Positions 6,708-14,681 of a stretch of 26,159 bases of DNA are shown here, piece after piece. A program made the position numbers and the translations under genes. The notes under the pieces were generated by a model. That model saw nothing but the letters and a program-made list of their open reading frames with translations, searched no databases and was not told the DNA's origin. How positions within the stretch are numbered: position 1 is the stretch's first letter; each line of letters begins with the position of its first letter. The DNA is from an uncultured Oscillospiraceae bacterium (lineage in GTDB: Bacteria > Bacillota > Clostridia > Oscillospirales > Oscillospiraceae): NCBI GenBank assembly GCA_934546685.1, contig CAKTEB010000027.1, forward strand, positions 1 through 26,159. The letters are read 5' to 3'.

Positions 6708-7446
6708 GTTCTTCCTCCTTCTGAATGGGTCTGGGGAACAGGATCGCCGCGCCGGCGGACAAAATGACCGTCAAAAGGATCGTCCGAGTGCCGCCGGACA
6801 GACCAGAGATCAGCGGGGACACCGAGCAGATCCAGCTCAAAAGGAAGCCCAGCACCACCAGCACCAGCACCACCTTATTCTTTCTGGCCGGAGGAATGAT
6901 GACCGCCAGAAACATGCCGTACAGCGCCACGCTGAAGGCGGACACCAGCCGCAGGGGCAGCAGACTTCCGGCAATGACGCCCAGCGCAGTGCCCACAGAC
7001 CAGCAGGGCAGGGCAGCCAGCATGGCGCCGTAGCTATAATAAGGGGAGAGATAACCGGGCCGGGAGATGGCGATGCCGAACAGCTCATCGGTGATGCCGT
7101 AGCTCACCAGCAGCCGATGCCCCAGGGAGGTTCCAGGCTTCAGACGCTGGCTCATGGCACAGCTCATGAGCAGATACCGGGCGTTGGTGATGAAGGTCAC
7201 CAGTGCCAGCTCCCAATAGGCGGCGTTGGCCCCGATGGAGGTAAAGCCCGCGTATTCTCCGGCGGAGGCGTTGCAGAAGGCACTGATGAGAAAGCTCTGA
7301 AAGGCCGTGAGTCCGGCGTTTTTCGCGCTGATGCCCAGAGAGAAGGAGACCGCCAGATAGCCCAGGGCAATGGGAATGCCGTCCCGGAAGCCCCGGGCCA
7401 GATCTCCGCGAATGTCCGAGGAGAGTGAAGTCTTTGGAATGTCCAT
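6694..7446 (-). CDS. azlC: AzlC-family branched-chain amino acid exporter, large subunit
   Basis: The product is 250 residues with several membrane helices. The hallmark region GFRDGIPIALGYLAVSFSLGI near the start and the FCNASAGEYAGF segment place it in the AzlC/YgaZ family. Together with AzlD it forms an inner-membrane exporter for leucine, isoleucine or valine and similar compounds. I chose the ATG at 7446 (MDIPKTSL); an in-frame TTG at 7452 is closer to the AAAGGGG ribosome site and is a real alternative. A longer open frame to 7575 would run through the promoter region and is unlikely. The gene is divergent from a LysR regulator that may control it (inference from position). Confidence 0.9.
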   Translation of the reverse strand: MDIPKTSLSSDIRGDLARGFRDGIPIALGYLAVSFSLGISAKNAGLTAFQSFLISAFCNASAGEYAGFTSIGANAAYWELALVTFITNARYLLMSCAMSQRLKPGTSLGHRLLVSYGITDELFGIAISRPGYLSPYYSYGAMLAALPCWSVGTALGVIAGSLLPLRLVSAFSVALYGMFLAVIIPPARKNKVVLVLVVLGFLLSWICSVSPLISGLSGGTRTILLTVILSAGAAILFPRPIQKEEEHADT

Positions 7447-7462
7447 AACCAAATAAAACCCC

Positions 7463-7550
7463 TTTGTTTTACGTTGTTTATTCAAATCATAGCACAGCAC
7501 TTGAAATAAGTAAAACAAATGTTTATAATTAATACATAAGATATTCTTAT
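7463..7550. promoter_or_regulatory. Divergent azlC/lysR control region with inverted repeats
   Basis: Three elements are visible. First, TTTGTTTTAC (7463-7472) is repeated inverted as GTAAAACAAA (7510-7519), with TTATTCAA and TTGAAATAA as an inner, imperfect pair. Second, an extended -10 TGCTATGAT on the minus strand lies between the arms and could start azlC. Third, ATAAGATATTCTTAT (7536-7550) is a perfect palindrome that fits the T-N11-A LysR box and lies just before the ribosome site of the regulator gene. Confidence 0.6.
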
Positions 7551-7565
7551 ATAGGAGAGGATACC

Positions 7566-8429
7566 ATGATCTCACGATACGGGGTTTTCTGCCAGGTGGT
7601 AGAGCAGGGGAGCTTTACCCGGGCTGCGGCGGCCTGCGGGTATTCCCAGAGCGCGGTCAGCCAGAATGTCCGGGCCCTGGAGGAGGAGACCGGCGTGACG
7701 CTGCTGACCCGGCGCAAGGACGGGGTACAGCTGACAGCGGACGGAAAAAGTTTTTTCCCCTACATTCAAAGCGTTTACCAGGCGGAAATGGCTCTGGAGC
7801 AGAAGCGCCAGGAGATGCTGGGGCTCCAGAACAGCGTCATCCGCATCGGCACCTTCACCAGCGTCAGCCGAAACCTGCTGCCGCCGCTGATGAAGGCCTT
7901 CAAGGCCCAATACCCGGAGGTGCAGTTTGTCCTCCGGCAGGGCGAGTATACCTCCATTCCCCAGTGGCTCCGGCATGGGGAGATCGACTTTGGCTTTGTG
8001 AACCAGGACGCGGTAGCGGATCTCAGTACGCACCTGCTCTATGAGGACCATATGCTGGCCGTCCTGCCCCAGGGCCATCCCCTGGAATGCCAGCCCATGC
8101 TGACTCTGGAGGAACTGGAAATGGAACCCATGATCCTGCTGGATGAGGGCGAGCACAGCGTGCTGCTTACGGCGTTCCACCAGGCAGGGCTGACGCCGAA
8201 GCTGGCCTACGAGGTCTATGACGACTATACGATCCTGGCCATGATACGCCAGGGCCTGGGGATCTCGGTACTCTATGAAAAGGTGGTGGCGGGCTTTGAG
8301 GCGGGACTGTCCCTGCGGAAGATTCGGGAAGCGCCCCGGCGGCGGGTGGCCTTGGCCTGGAAGAACTGGGAGACCATGCCCTACGCGGCCCGGCGCTTTG
8401 CGGAATTTTTAATGGATGCCATGACGTAA
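7566..8429 (+). CDS. LysR-family transcriptional regulator
   Basis: The 287-residue protein has an N-terminal winged helix-turn-helix (about residues 1-60; SFTRAAAACGYSQSAVSQNVRALEEETG is the DNA-reading part) and a periplasmic-binding-protein-like effector domain from about residue 90 (IRIGTFTSVSRNLLPPLMKAF). Length and layout are normal. The ATG follows AGGAGAGG at 5 nt. It is transcribed away from azlC across a 119-bp gap containing a LysR-type palindrome, so self-regulation and control of azlCD are the simplest model (inference). The effector is unknown; a branched-chain amino acid or related compound would fit the neighbour. Confidence 0.94.
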   Translation: MISRYGVFCQVVEQGSFTRAAAACGYSQSAVSQNVRALEEETGVTLLTRRKDGVQLTADGKSFFPYIQSVYQAEMALEQKRQEMLGLQNSVIRIGTFTSVSRNLLPPLMKAFKAQYPEVQFVLRQGEYTSIPQWLRHGEIDFGFVNQDAVADLSTHLLYEDHMLAVLPQGHPLECQPMLTLEELEMEPMILLDEGEHSVLLTAFHQAGLTPKLAYEVYDDYTILAMIRQGLGISVLYEKVVAGFEAGLSLRKIREAPRRRVALAWKNWETMPYAARRFAEFLMDAMT

Positions 8430-8463
8430 AAACGGGCGCACCGCGGAATTTGCGGTGCGCCCG
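8424..8463. terminator. Terminator between convergent lysR and Sel1 genes
   Basis: The arms CGGGCGCACCGC (8433-8444) and GCGGTGCGCCCG (8452-8463) form a 12-bp perfect stem. On the minus strand a TTTTTACG run follows, so it is a good terminator for the Sel1 gene; on the plus strand the tail is weaker. Confidence 0.8.
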
Positions 8464-8484
8464 AAGTGTATTTTAGGGTAATTA

Positions 8485-9237
8485 TCAGCCGTTTGCCTTG
8501 GCCATTTCCTCCTCGCAGTGCTGGAGCAGCACGGAGAAGTCAGAGCAGTTGGCCTTGAAAATGCCGCGGTAGAAGTTGTTGGCATTGGTGAGCATGTCGT
8601 GGGCCCACTTCAGATCCTTCTCCACGCCATCGCCCAGAATCAGCTGACGGGCCGCCACGCAGACGGACTGGATGAACAGGGCAAAGACGCCCTGGAGATA
8701 GTCCTTAAAGTCCTCGGAGCAAGGGTTCTTAAAATAGAAGTCCAGAATGCCCATGGTCATGACCACACAGTGGGTGCTCCATTTCAGGGCCTCCAGCTTG
8801 TTGACTTCAAGGCCGTGACCGTCATAGGCGTCCTTGCCCTTGTAGAGGGCGCAGGCCAGGTTGAACATGCCCTTCCAGGAACCGCCCCGGGCGGACTTCA
8901 CTAGTAAGGGGAAGTACAGGTCATAGTCAAACATGCCGTACTCCGGGGTGCGGTGGATCTCTGCCAGCATGTGCATGGCATCGGGATGGCCCTGATCCGC
9001 AGCCTTGGTAAACAGCTCCTTGGCCTTCTGCGGATCGGCCCTCAGTTCACTGAGGCCAAAGAGATAGCGCTCGCCCAGCTCCTCCTGGGCGCCGGGGGTA
9101 CCGGCCTCCGCCTCCAGGGTCAAGGTCTCCAGATCCAGAGCGGAAAAGGGAGCATAGGTGGCTTTTGCGGAGCGCAGACCGGAGTCGGAGCGCTTCCAGG
9201 CCAGATATTTTTCAAAATACTCGTTGGGTTCGATCAT
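8485..9237 (-). CDS. Sel1-repeat (TPR-like) protein
   Basis: The 250-residue soluble protein contains Sel1-like helical repeats at about 46-83 (GAQEELGERYLFG ... DPQKAKELFTKAADQG), 84-119 and 121-157, each with the small-residue and Gly pattern of the family. The last 90 residues are helical and unassigned. There is no signal peptide or membrane segment, so it is probably a cytoplasmic scaffold for protein-protein contacts; partner and role are unknown. The ATG follows GGAGG at 6 nt. It has its own promoter (TTGCGG-17-TAGAAT) and terminator, and neither neighbour suggests a pathway. Confidence 0.85.
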   Translation of the reverse strand: MIEPNEYFEKYLAWKRSDSGLRSAKATYAPFSALDLETLTLEAEAGTPGAQEELGERYLFGLSELRADPQKAKELFTKAADQGHPDAMHMLAEIHRTPEYGMFDYDLYFPLLVKSARGGSWKGMFNLACALYKGKDAYDGHGLEVNKLEALKWSTHCVVMTMGILDFYFKNPCSEDFKDYLQGVFALFIQSVCVAARQLILGDGVEKDLKWAHDMLTNANNFYRGIFKANCSDFSVLLQHCEEEMAKANG

Positions 9238-9280
9238 AAATGTCCTCCATAAACATGCCCATTGGGCTTTCTTTGTATCT

Positions 9281-9309
9281 ATTCTAACATAATTCTAAGG
9301 CTGCCGCAA
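9281..9309 (-). promoter_or_regulatory. Promoter of the Sel1-repeat gene
   Basis: On the minus strand TTGCGG (9304-9309), a 17-bp spacer and TAGAAT (9281-9286) lie about 45 bp upstream of the start codon. Confidence 0.65.
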
Positions 9310-9340
9310 CAGGCGGGACGCGGGAATATTTGCGCAGAGA

Positions 9341-9376
9341 AAGAGAAAACCCCATAGAATCAAAGATTCTATGGGG
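9341..9376 (-). terminator. Intrinsic terminator of tRNA-Leu
   Basis: The arms CCCCATAGAATC (9350-9361) and GATTCTATGGGG (9365-9376) form a 12-bp perfect stem with a 3-nt loop. On the minus strand TTTTCTCTTT follows. The stem starts immediately after the tRNA CCA end. Confidence 0.85.
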
Positions 9377-9464
9377 TGGTGCGGATGACGGGACTCGAAC
9401 CCGTACGCCCATTGCAGGCACCAGCACCTCAAGCTGGCCAGTCTACCTATTCCAGCACATCCGC
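9377..9464 (-). tRNA. tRNA-Leu (anticodon GAG)
   Basis: The minus strand folds as an 88-nt class II tRNA with an encoded CCA. The acceptor stem GCGGATG pairs with CATCCGC. The anticodon stem CCAGC/GCTGG holds the loop TTGAGGT, giving GAG for CTC/CTT leucine codons. A long variable arm (TGCCTGCAATGGGCG) and the T-arm GGTTCGAGTCC are present. Confidence 0.96.
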
Positions 9465-9478
9465 AAACAGCAAGACTA

Positions 9479-9506
9479 ATTATATCAGCTTTTTTCGATT
9501 TGTCAA
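9479..9506 (-). promoter_or_regulatory. Promoter of tRNA-Leu
   Basis: On the minus strand a perfect TTGACA (9501-9506), a 16-bp spacer and a perfect TATAAT (9479-9484) precede the tRNA 5' end by 14 bp. Confidence 0.88.
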
Positions 9507-9558
9507 CAAAAAAGAGAGAAATTTTTTCAGAAAGGGCACGGGGTGGGGTATCTTTTCG

Positions 9559-9587
9559 TTGCAAAATCGCCGCTTTTCTGTTAAAAT
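9559..9587 (+). promoter_or_regulatory. Promoter of the rsmE operon
   Basis: TTGCAA (9559-9564), a 17-bp spacer and TAAAAT (9582-9587) lie about 35 bp upstream of the rsmE ATG, divergent from the tRNA-Leu promoter. Confidence 0.7.
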
Positions 9588-9622
9588 GGCAGTTGTGCCT
9601 ATACGGGAAGGGAGGCGTGCGT

Positions 9623-10351
9623 ATGCCGCGATTTTTTGTGGAGTCTCTGACTCCGGATATGCCCCGGGTACAATTAGAGGGGGAGGCAGCTGCCCACGCC
9701 AAGGTGCTCCGGCTGAGGATCGGAGAACAGGTGACCCTCTGCGATGGCCGAGGAAGCGACTATGAGGCCATGGTAGAGGCCATCAACGGCCAAACCGTGG
9801 ACCTTTCCATCCAGAGCGCGGCCCCCTCCGTATCGGAACCCAGCGTAGCTTGTACGGTCTACATGGGCTTTTCCAAGGGCGACAAACTGGAGCATGTGAT
9901 CCAGAAGGCAACAGAGTTGGGTGCGGCGGCCATTGTCGCCTTTCCGAGCTCCCGCTGTGTGGCGAAATACGACAAAAAAGCATTGGAGAAAAAGCTCCCC
10001 AGATGGCAGAAGATCGCCGCCTCCGCCGCGGAGCAGTCCGGCCGTGGCCGGATCCCGGAGGTGCGGGCGGCGGGCAGCTATGCCGAGGCTTTGACCGAAG
10101 CCGCTCAAGCGGATGCGGCGCTGTTCTTCTATGAAAATGAGCACGCCCATACGCTTTCTCAGGCCCTGGCGTGCAAGTATCAGACCGCGTCCCTCATGAC
10201 CGGCCCCGAGGGCGGCTTTTCCCCGGAGGAGGCCCAGGCGGCAGAGGACGCCGGGCTCCAGGTCTGCACCCTTGGCCGCCGGATCCTCCGCTGTGAGACC
10301 GCCCCCCTGTGCGCCCTGTCCGCGGTGATGTACGCCTCTGGGGAATATTAA
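9623..10351 (+). CDS. rsmE: 16S rRNA (uracil(1498)-N3)-methyltransferase
   Basis: The 242-residue enzyme methylates U1498 of 16S rRNA using S-adenosylmethionine. It has the N-terminal PUA-like segment (MPRFFVE ... HAKVLRLRIGEQV) and the SPOUT trefoil-knot end with GPEGGFS (194-200) and LGRRILRCETA (217-227), both conserved in RsmE; AASAAEQSGR (132-141) is also typical. The start is the ATG after AAGGGAGG; a longer frame upstream would cover the promoter. No terminator follows, and the next gene begins 39 bp later, so it probably heads a transcript with the dehydratase-type genes. The common partner prmA is not next to it here. Confidence 0.96.
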   Translation: MPRFFVESLTPDMPRVQLEGEAAAHAKVLRLRIGEQVTLCDGRGSDYEAMVEAINGQTVDLSIQSAAPSVSEPSVACTVYMGFSKGDKLEHVIQKATELGAAAIVAFPSSRCVAKYDKKALEKKLPRWQKIAASAAEQSGRGRIPEVRAAGSYAEALTEAAQADAALFFYENEHAHTLSQALACKYQTASLMTGPEGGFSPEEAQAAEDAGLQVCTLGRRILRCETAPLCALSAVMYASGEY

Positions 10352-10390
10352 TTTCGTGGAAACAATTTAGAGATATATCAGGTGAAACAT

Positions 10391-13327
10391 ATGAGTTTGA
10401 AAATTGGTATTGACGTGGGTTCTACCACCGTCAAGGTAGTGGTCCTGGACGAGCAGGATAACCTGCTGTTCCGCTCCTACGAGCGGCACCTGTCCATGGT
10501 CCGTGAAAAGACCTGCGAGCTGCTGCGGCGGGCGGAGCCCATTCTAAAGGGCCAGCAGGTCAAAGCCGTAATCACCGGCTCCGCCGGTCTGGGCCTTGCA
10601 AAGTCCGCCAACGTGGACTTTGTCCAGGAGGTGTTCGCCACTGCCGAGGCCGTGGAGCGGTTCATCCCCGACACCGACGCGGTCATCGAGCTGGGCGGCG
10701 AGGACGCGAAGATCATCTTTTTCCAGGGCTCTCTGGAGGAGCGCATGAACGGCTCCTGCGCCGGCGGAACAGGCGCGTTTATCGACCAGATGGCGACCCT
10801 GGTAGGGGTCACCGCCGATGAGCTGGACGAGCTGAGCCTCCACTATGAGAAGATCTATCCCATCGCATCCCGGTGCGGTGTATTCGCCAAGTCCGACATT
10901 CAGCCCATCCTGAATCAGGGCGCCCGGAAGGAGGACGTGGCCGCTTCCATATTCCAGGCCGTGGTGGATCAGACCGTGGCCGGACTGGCCCAGGGCCGGG
11001 ATATCACAGGCAAAGTGGTGTTCCTGGGCGGCCCCCTGCACTTCCTGAAGGGCCTCCGCCAGCGATTCAAGGAGACCCTGGAGCTGGATGACGAGCATGC
11101 GGTCTTCCCGGAGAACGGCGACTGCTTTGCCGCCATCGGCGCGGCCCTCTGCTCCCAGGGCTATGGGGAGCACGACTACGAGGATGTCTATGACCGCCTT
11201 GTAAAGTCTGTAGAGGATCGAGGCGGCACCCAGACCATGCCCCCGCTGTTTTCCTCTCAGGCGGAATATGACGAGTTTTTGACCCGCCACAACGCCAAGA
11301 AGCCCCCGGAGGTAGACGCGGAAAGCTACACCGGCAAGGCATACCTGGGCATCGACGCGGGCTCCACCACCACAAAGGTATGTCTCATCGCCCCTGACGG
11401 CGCGCTGCTGTACACTTATTACAGCTCCAACCGGGGCAATCCTGTCTCCGTGATTCTGGAGCAGCTCCACGCCATCTATGAAAAGTTCGGCGACCGGATC
11501 ACCATTGCGGGCAGCGCCGTTACCGGCTATGGCGAGGATCTCATCAAGTCCGCCTTCCAGGTGGATGCGGGACTGGTTGAGACCGTGGCCCACTTCCGGG
11601 CCGCCTCCCATTTCTCTCCCGGGGTGGACTTTATCATCGATATCGGCGGCCAGGATATGAAGTGCTTCAAGATCCGCAACAACGCCGTGGACTCCATTAT
11701 GCTCAACGAGGCCTGCTCCTCCGGCTGCGGCAGCTTTATCGAGACCTTCGCCAAGGCTCTGGGCTATTCCATTGCGGACTTCTCCAAGATGGGACTGCTG
11801 GCCCAGCATCCCGTGAACCTGGGCTCCCGCTGCACCGTGTTCATGAACTCCTCGGTGAAGCAGGCCCAGAAGGATGGGGCCACCGTGGAGGATATCTCCG
11901 CGGGTCTGTCCATCTCCATCGTGAAAAACGCGGTCTACAAGGTCATTCGTGCGGCCTCCGCCGACGATCTGGGCAAGAATATCGTGGTTCAGGGCGGTAC
12001 ATTCCTAAATGACGCGGTGCTCCGGGCCTTTGAGCTGGAGCTGGGCCGGAACGTGACCCGGCCCGTGATCGCCGGCCTCATGGGCGCCTACGGCGCGGCC
12101 CTGACCGCCAGAGATTTGGGGCTGGAAAAGTCCAACCTCCTCACAGCTGAGCAGCTAAAGTCCTTTACCCATAAGTCCAATCCCACCACCTGCAAAGGCT
12201 GCACCAACCACTGCTCCCTGACCATCAACATCTTTGACGGCGGGCGGCGGTTTATCTCCGGCAATCGGTGCTCCAAGCCCCTGGGCGGGAAGAAGACGGA
12301 AATGCCGGATATGTTCCACTACAAATATAAAAAGCTCCGGGCTATGGAAGGGAAGGGCGTGGGTGACGGCTCCCGCGGCCGGATAGGCATTCCCTTCGGT
12401 CTTAATATGTATGAGAACCTGCCCTTCTGGTTCGCGCTGTTTACAAAGCTGAACTTTGAGGTAGTCCTGTCGCCGGAATCCTCCCGGGGCATCTACTTAA
12501 AGGGCCAGCACACCATTCCCTCGGATACGGTCTGCTATCCCGCCAAGCTGCTCCACGGCCATGTAGAGGCTCTGGTGGAGGACGGCGTGGACGCGATCTG
12601 GTATCCCTGCATGTCCTACAACAACGATGAGGGCATCGGCGACAACCACTATAACTGCCCTGTGGTGGCCTATTATCCCGAGCTGCTGGCGGCGAATATC
12701 CCCGCTCTGAAGCAGACGAAGTTCATGGATCCCTATGTGGGCCTCTGGCGGCACAAGGACTGTGCCAAGCGGCTCTCCGAGCTGTTTTATACGGAGTTCG
12801 GCATCCCCAAGAAGGAGACCAAGGCCGCCGTAGAGGCTGCCTACGAGGCCTATCACGCCTATGTAGAGGACGTTCACCAGACCGGTCAGGCCTACATCGA
12901 GCAGGCCCGCCGGGAGGGCAAGCCCATCATCGTCATGGCAGGCCGCCCCTACCACATCGACCCGGAGATCAACCACGGCATCAATGACCTCATCACCTCC
13001 TTTGGCTTTGTGCTCATTACCGAGGACACCCTGGCCTATCGGGAGGGCTATGAGCCCCGGACGGTGCTGAACCAGTGGACGTTCCAGAGCCGGATGTACA
13101 ACGCGGCCCGATATGTCTGCACTCAGAAGGACATGCAGCTGGTACAGCTGGTCTCCTTCGGCTGCGGCACCGACGCTATCACCACCGATGAGATGCGCTC
13201 CATTCTGGAGGAGGGCGGAAAGCTCTACACGCAGCTGAAAATCGACGATATCACCAACCTGGGTGCGGTGAAGATCCGTATCCGCAGCCTCATGGCTGCC
13301 ATGGACGCCAGAAAGGAGGCGAAGTAA
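10391..13327 (+). CDS. Double-activase 2-hydroxyacyl-CoA dehydratase-type protein (BcrAD/BadFG x2 + DUF2229)
   Basis: This 978-residue protein has two complete ASKHA ATPase domains of the BcrA/BadF/HgdC activator family. Domain 1 (about 3-255) has IGIDVGSTT, GGEDAK, C123 in NGSCAGGTG and C162 in SRCGVFAKSD. Domain 2 (about 318-575) has LGIDAGSTTTK, GGQDMK, C442 in NEACSSGCG and C481 in SRCTVFMNS. In HgdC a homodimer binds one [4Fe-4S] between such cysteines, so this chain may form the cluster alone (inference). A Cys-rich site follows (C601, C604, C608, C627), then a DUF2229/dehydratase-like region (about 660-965) with C715, C740, C756 and the AGRPYHIDPEINHGI motif. Known activators use ATP to inject a low-potential electron into a partner; the substrate here is unknown. 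The ATG at 10391 follows AGGTG; a GTG 9 bases earlier has no ribosome site. Confidence 0.88.
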   Translation: MSLKIGIDVGSTTVKVVVLDEQDNLLFRSYERHLSMVREKTCELLRRAEPILKGQQVKAVITGSAGLGLAKSANVDFVQEVFATAEAVERFIPDTDAVIELGGEDAKIIFFQGSLEERMNGSCAGGTGAFIDQMATLVGVTADELDELSLHYEKIYPIASRCGVFAKSDIQPILNQGARKEDVAASIFQAVVDQTVAGLAQGRDITGKVVFLGGPLHFLKGLRQRFKETLELDDEHAVFPENGDCFAAIGAALCSQGYGEHDYEDVYDRLVKSVEDRGGTQTMPPLFSSQAEYDEFLTRHNAKKPPEVDAESYTGKAYLGIDAGSTTTKVCLIAPDGALLYTYYSSNRGNPVSVILEQLHAIYEKFGDRITIAGSAVTGYGEDLIKSAFQVDAGLVETVAHFRAASHFSPGVDFIIDIGGQDMKCFKIRNNAVDSIMLNEACSSGCGSFIETFAKALGYSIADFSKMGLLAQHPVNLGSRCTVFMNSSVKQAQKDGATVEDISAGLSISIVKNAVYKVIRAASADDLGKNIVVQGGTFLNDAVLRAFELELGRNVTRPVIAGLMGAYGAALTARDLGLEKSNLLTAEQLKSFTHKSNPTTCKGCTNHCSLTINIFDGGRRFISGNRCSKPLGGKKTEMPDMFHYKYKKLRAMEGKGVGDGSRGRIGIPFGLNMYENLPFWFALFTKLNFEVVLSPESSRGIYLKGQHTIPSDTVCYPAKLLHGHVEALVEDGVDAIWYPCMSYNNDEGIGDNHYNCPVVAYYPELLAANIPALKQTKFMDPYVGLWRHKDCAKRLSELFYTEFGIPKKETKAAVEAAYEAYHAYVEDVHQTGQAYIEQARREGKPIIVMAGRPYHIDPEINHGINDLITSFGFVLITEDTLAYREGYEPRTVLNQWTFQSRMYNAARYVCTQKDMQLVQLVSFGCGTDAITTDEMRSILEEGGKLYTQLKIDDITNLGAVKIRIRSLMAAMDARKEAK

Positions 13328-13328
13328 G

Positions 13329-14624
13329 ATGGCAGAGCTTGTCTACGACAAGACCGGGCGGCTCCTGTTTACCAAGGAGATGGCCCAGGAATATACCATT
13401 CTGGCTCCTCAGATGCTGCCGGATCACTTCGCCATGCTGGAGAGCATCCTCCAGGAGGCGGGCTACAAGGTCAAGATGCTGACCACCACCGGCCACACCA
13501 TTCTGGAGGAGGGGCAGAAGTACGTCCATAACGACGCCTGCTTCCCGGCCATCCTGGTCATCGGTCAGCTCATCGACGCCATTCATCGGGGCGGCTACGA
13601 TCCCCACAAGGTGGCACTGTTTATCACCCAGACCGGCGGCGGCTGCCGTGCCTCCAATTATCTCTATCTGCTCCGGAAGGCCCTGGCCCGGGCGGGCCTC
13701 GACTATGTGCCCGTGGTATCCCTGAATCTCTCCGGCATGGAGAAGAACCCCGGCTTTCAGCTGACCCTGCCCATTCTGCGGAAGGCGGTCTTCGCAGTTA
13801 TCTACGGCGACCTGATGATGAACGTGGGCTGGCAGGTGCGGCCCTATGAGGTCACCAAGGGCGATACAGACCGCTGCCTTCAGTCCTGCCGGGAGTATTT
13901 GCTGGCCGAAATGCGTCAGGGCCGCGGCATGACCTACAAGAGCATGGTCAAAAACTTCGACTACATCATTGAGCAGTTCAAGGCTGTCCCCGTCCAGGGA
14001 GAGCAGAAGGTCCGCGTGGGCGTGGTGGGCGAGATCTATGTCAAGTACGCCCCGCTCGGCAACAACGATCTGGCCAACTTTCTCCTGTCCGAGGGGGTGG
14101 AGCCGGTGATACCCGGTCTCATGGACTTCATCATTTTCAAGGTCTACAATCGAGACGTGGACGTGGATCTCTACGGCGGCCACATCGCCAAGAAGAAGCT
14201 GTGCCAGTTCCTTGAAAAGTACCTGATGAAGTATCAGCACGCTCTGATCGACGCCCTGAACCGTTCCGGCCGCTTCCGCGCCCCAGGAGATTTCAACGAT
14301 CTCCACAGCATGATCCATGGCTACTTGGGCGACGGCAACAAGATGGGGGAGGGCTGGCTGCTCACTGCCGAGATGCTGGAGCTGATCCATTCCGGGGTGC
14401 CCAATATCGTCTGCACTCAGCCCTTTGGCTGTCTGCCCAACCACATCGTGGGCAAGGGCATGATCCGCCGGATCAAGGAGGACTACCCGGATTCCAACAT
14501 CGTAGCCATTGACTACGACCCCGGCGCCACTCGGATTAACCAGGAAAACCGCATCAAGCTCATGCTGGCCAACGCCCAGAAGAAGCGGATGATGGAAGAG
14601 AAGAAGCAGACCGCAAAGGTCTGA
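13329..14624 (+). CDS. 2-hydroxyacyl-CoA dehydratase-like partner subunit
   Basis: The 431-residue protein starts one base after the stop of the double-activase gene, in another frame, with AAAGGAGG located inside that gene's 3' end. It matches the C-terminal part of the large (about 1,400-residue) activase-dehydratase fusions seen in many anaerobes. Conserved-looking cysteines that could hold an iron-sulfur cluster are C71 (HNDACFPA), C106 (TGGGCRASNY), and C362 and C368 (VCTQPFGCLPNH). It is likely the electron-accepting, catalytic half of a two-protein redox system. It is not a clear HgdA/HgdB subunit, and no CoA-transferase, acyl-CoA dehydrogenase or Etf gene lies nearby, so a fermentative dehydratase role is not supported. 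A relationship to double-cubane cluster proteins is possible but unproven. Confidence 0.85.
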   Translation: MAELVYDKTGRLLFTKEMAQEYTILAPQMLPDHFAMLESILQEAGYKVKMLTTTGHTILEEGQKYVHNDACFPAILVIGQLIDAIHRGGYDPHKVALFITQTGGGCRASNYLYLLRKALARAGLDYVPVVSLNLSGMEKNPGFQLTLPILRKAVFAVIYGDLMMNVGWQVRPYEVTKGDTDRCLQSCREYLLAEMRQGRGMTYKSMVKNFDYIIEQFKAVPVQGEQKVRVGVVGEIYVKYAPLGNNDLANFLLSEGVEPVIPGLMDFIIFKVYNRDVDVDLYGGHIAKKKLCQFLEKYLMKYQHALIDALNRSGRFRAPGDFNDLHSMIHGYLGDGNKMGEGWLLTAEMLELIHSGVPNIVCTQPFGCLPNHIVGKGMIRRIKEDYPDSNIVAIDYDPGATRINQENRIKLMLANAQKKRMMEEKKQTAKV

Positions 14625-14632
14625 TATATGAA

Positions 14633-14678
14633 AAATGCCCTGTGCGGAGCGCAATGCTTCACACAGGGCTTATTTTTA
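14633..14678. terminator. Bidirectional terminator between the dehydratase and capA genes
   Basis: The arms GCCCTGTG (14637-14644) and CACAGGGC (14662-14669) pair exactly, with T-rich DNA after the hairpin on both strands (TTATTTTTATT on plus, ATTTTTCATA on minus). It lies between convergent genes. Confidence 0.8.
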
Positions 14679-14681
14679 TTG

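Noticed and set aside
7447..7575. Longer azlC start at 7575
   Set aside because: It would overlap the regulator start and translate the divergent promoter region; the added residues do not look like AzlC.
9500..9622. Longer N-terminus for RsmE
   Set aside because: The extension overlaps the promoter; the family begins at MPRFFVE, and AAGGGAGG precedes that ATG.
10544..11809. A 421-codon open frame on the minus strand inside the double-activase gene
   Set aside because: Antisense shadow of a real gene; no ribosome site, no family features.
13290..13335. Possible sequencing frameshift joining the two dehydratase-type genes
   Set aside because: The second gene has its own AAAGGAGG and ATG at proper spacing and the first ends in a clean stop, so a real gene border is more likely; I kept the doubt as a refutation test.
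13290..14654. A 454-codon open frame on the minus strand across the dehydratase-like gene
   Set aside because: It spans the terminator and is antisense to a well-supported gene; its composition is not protein-like.
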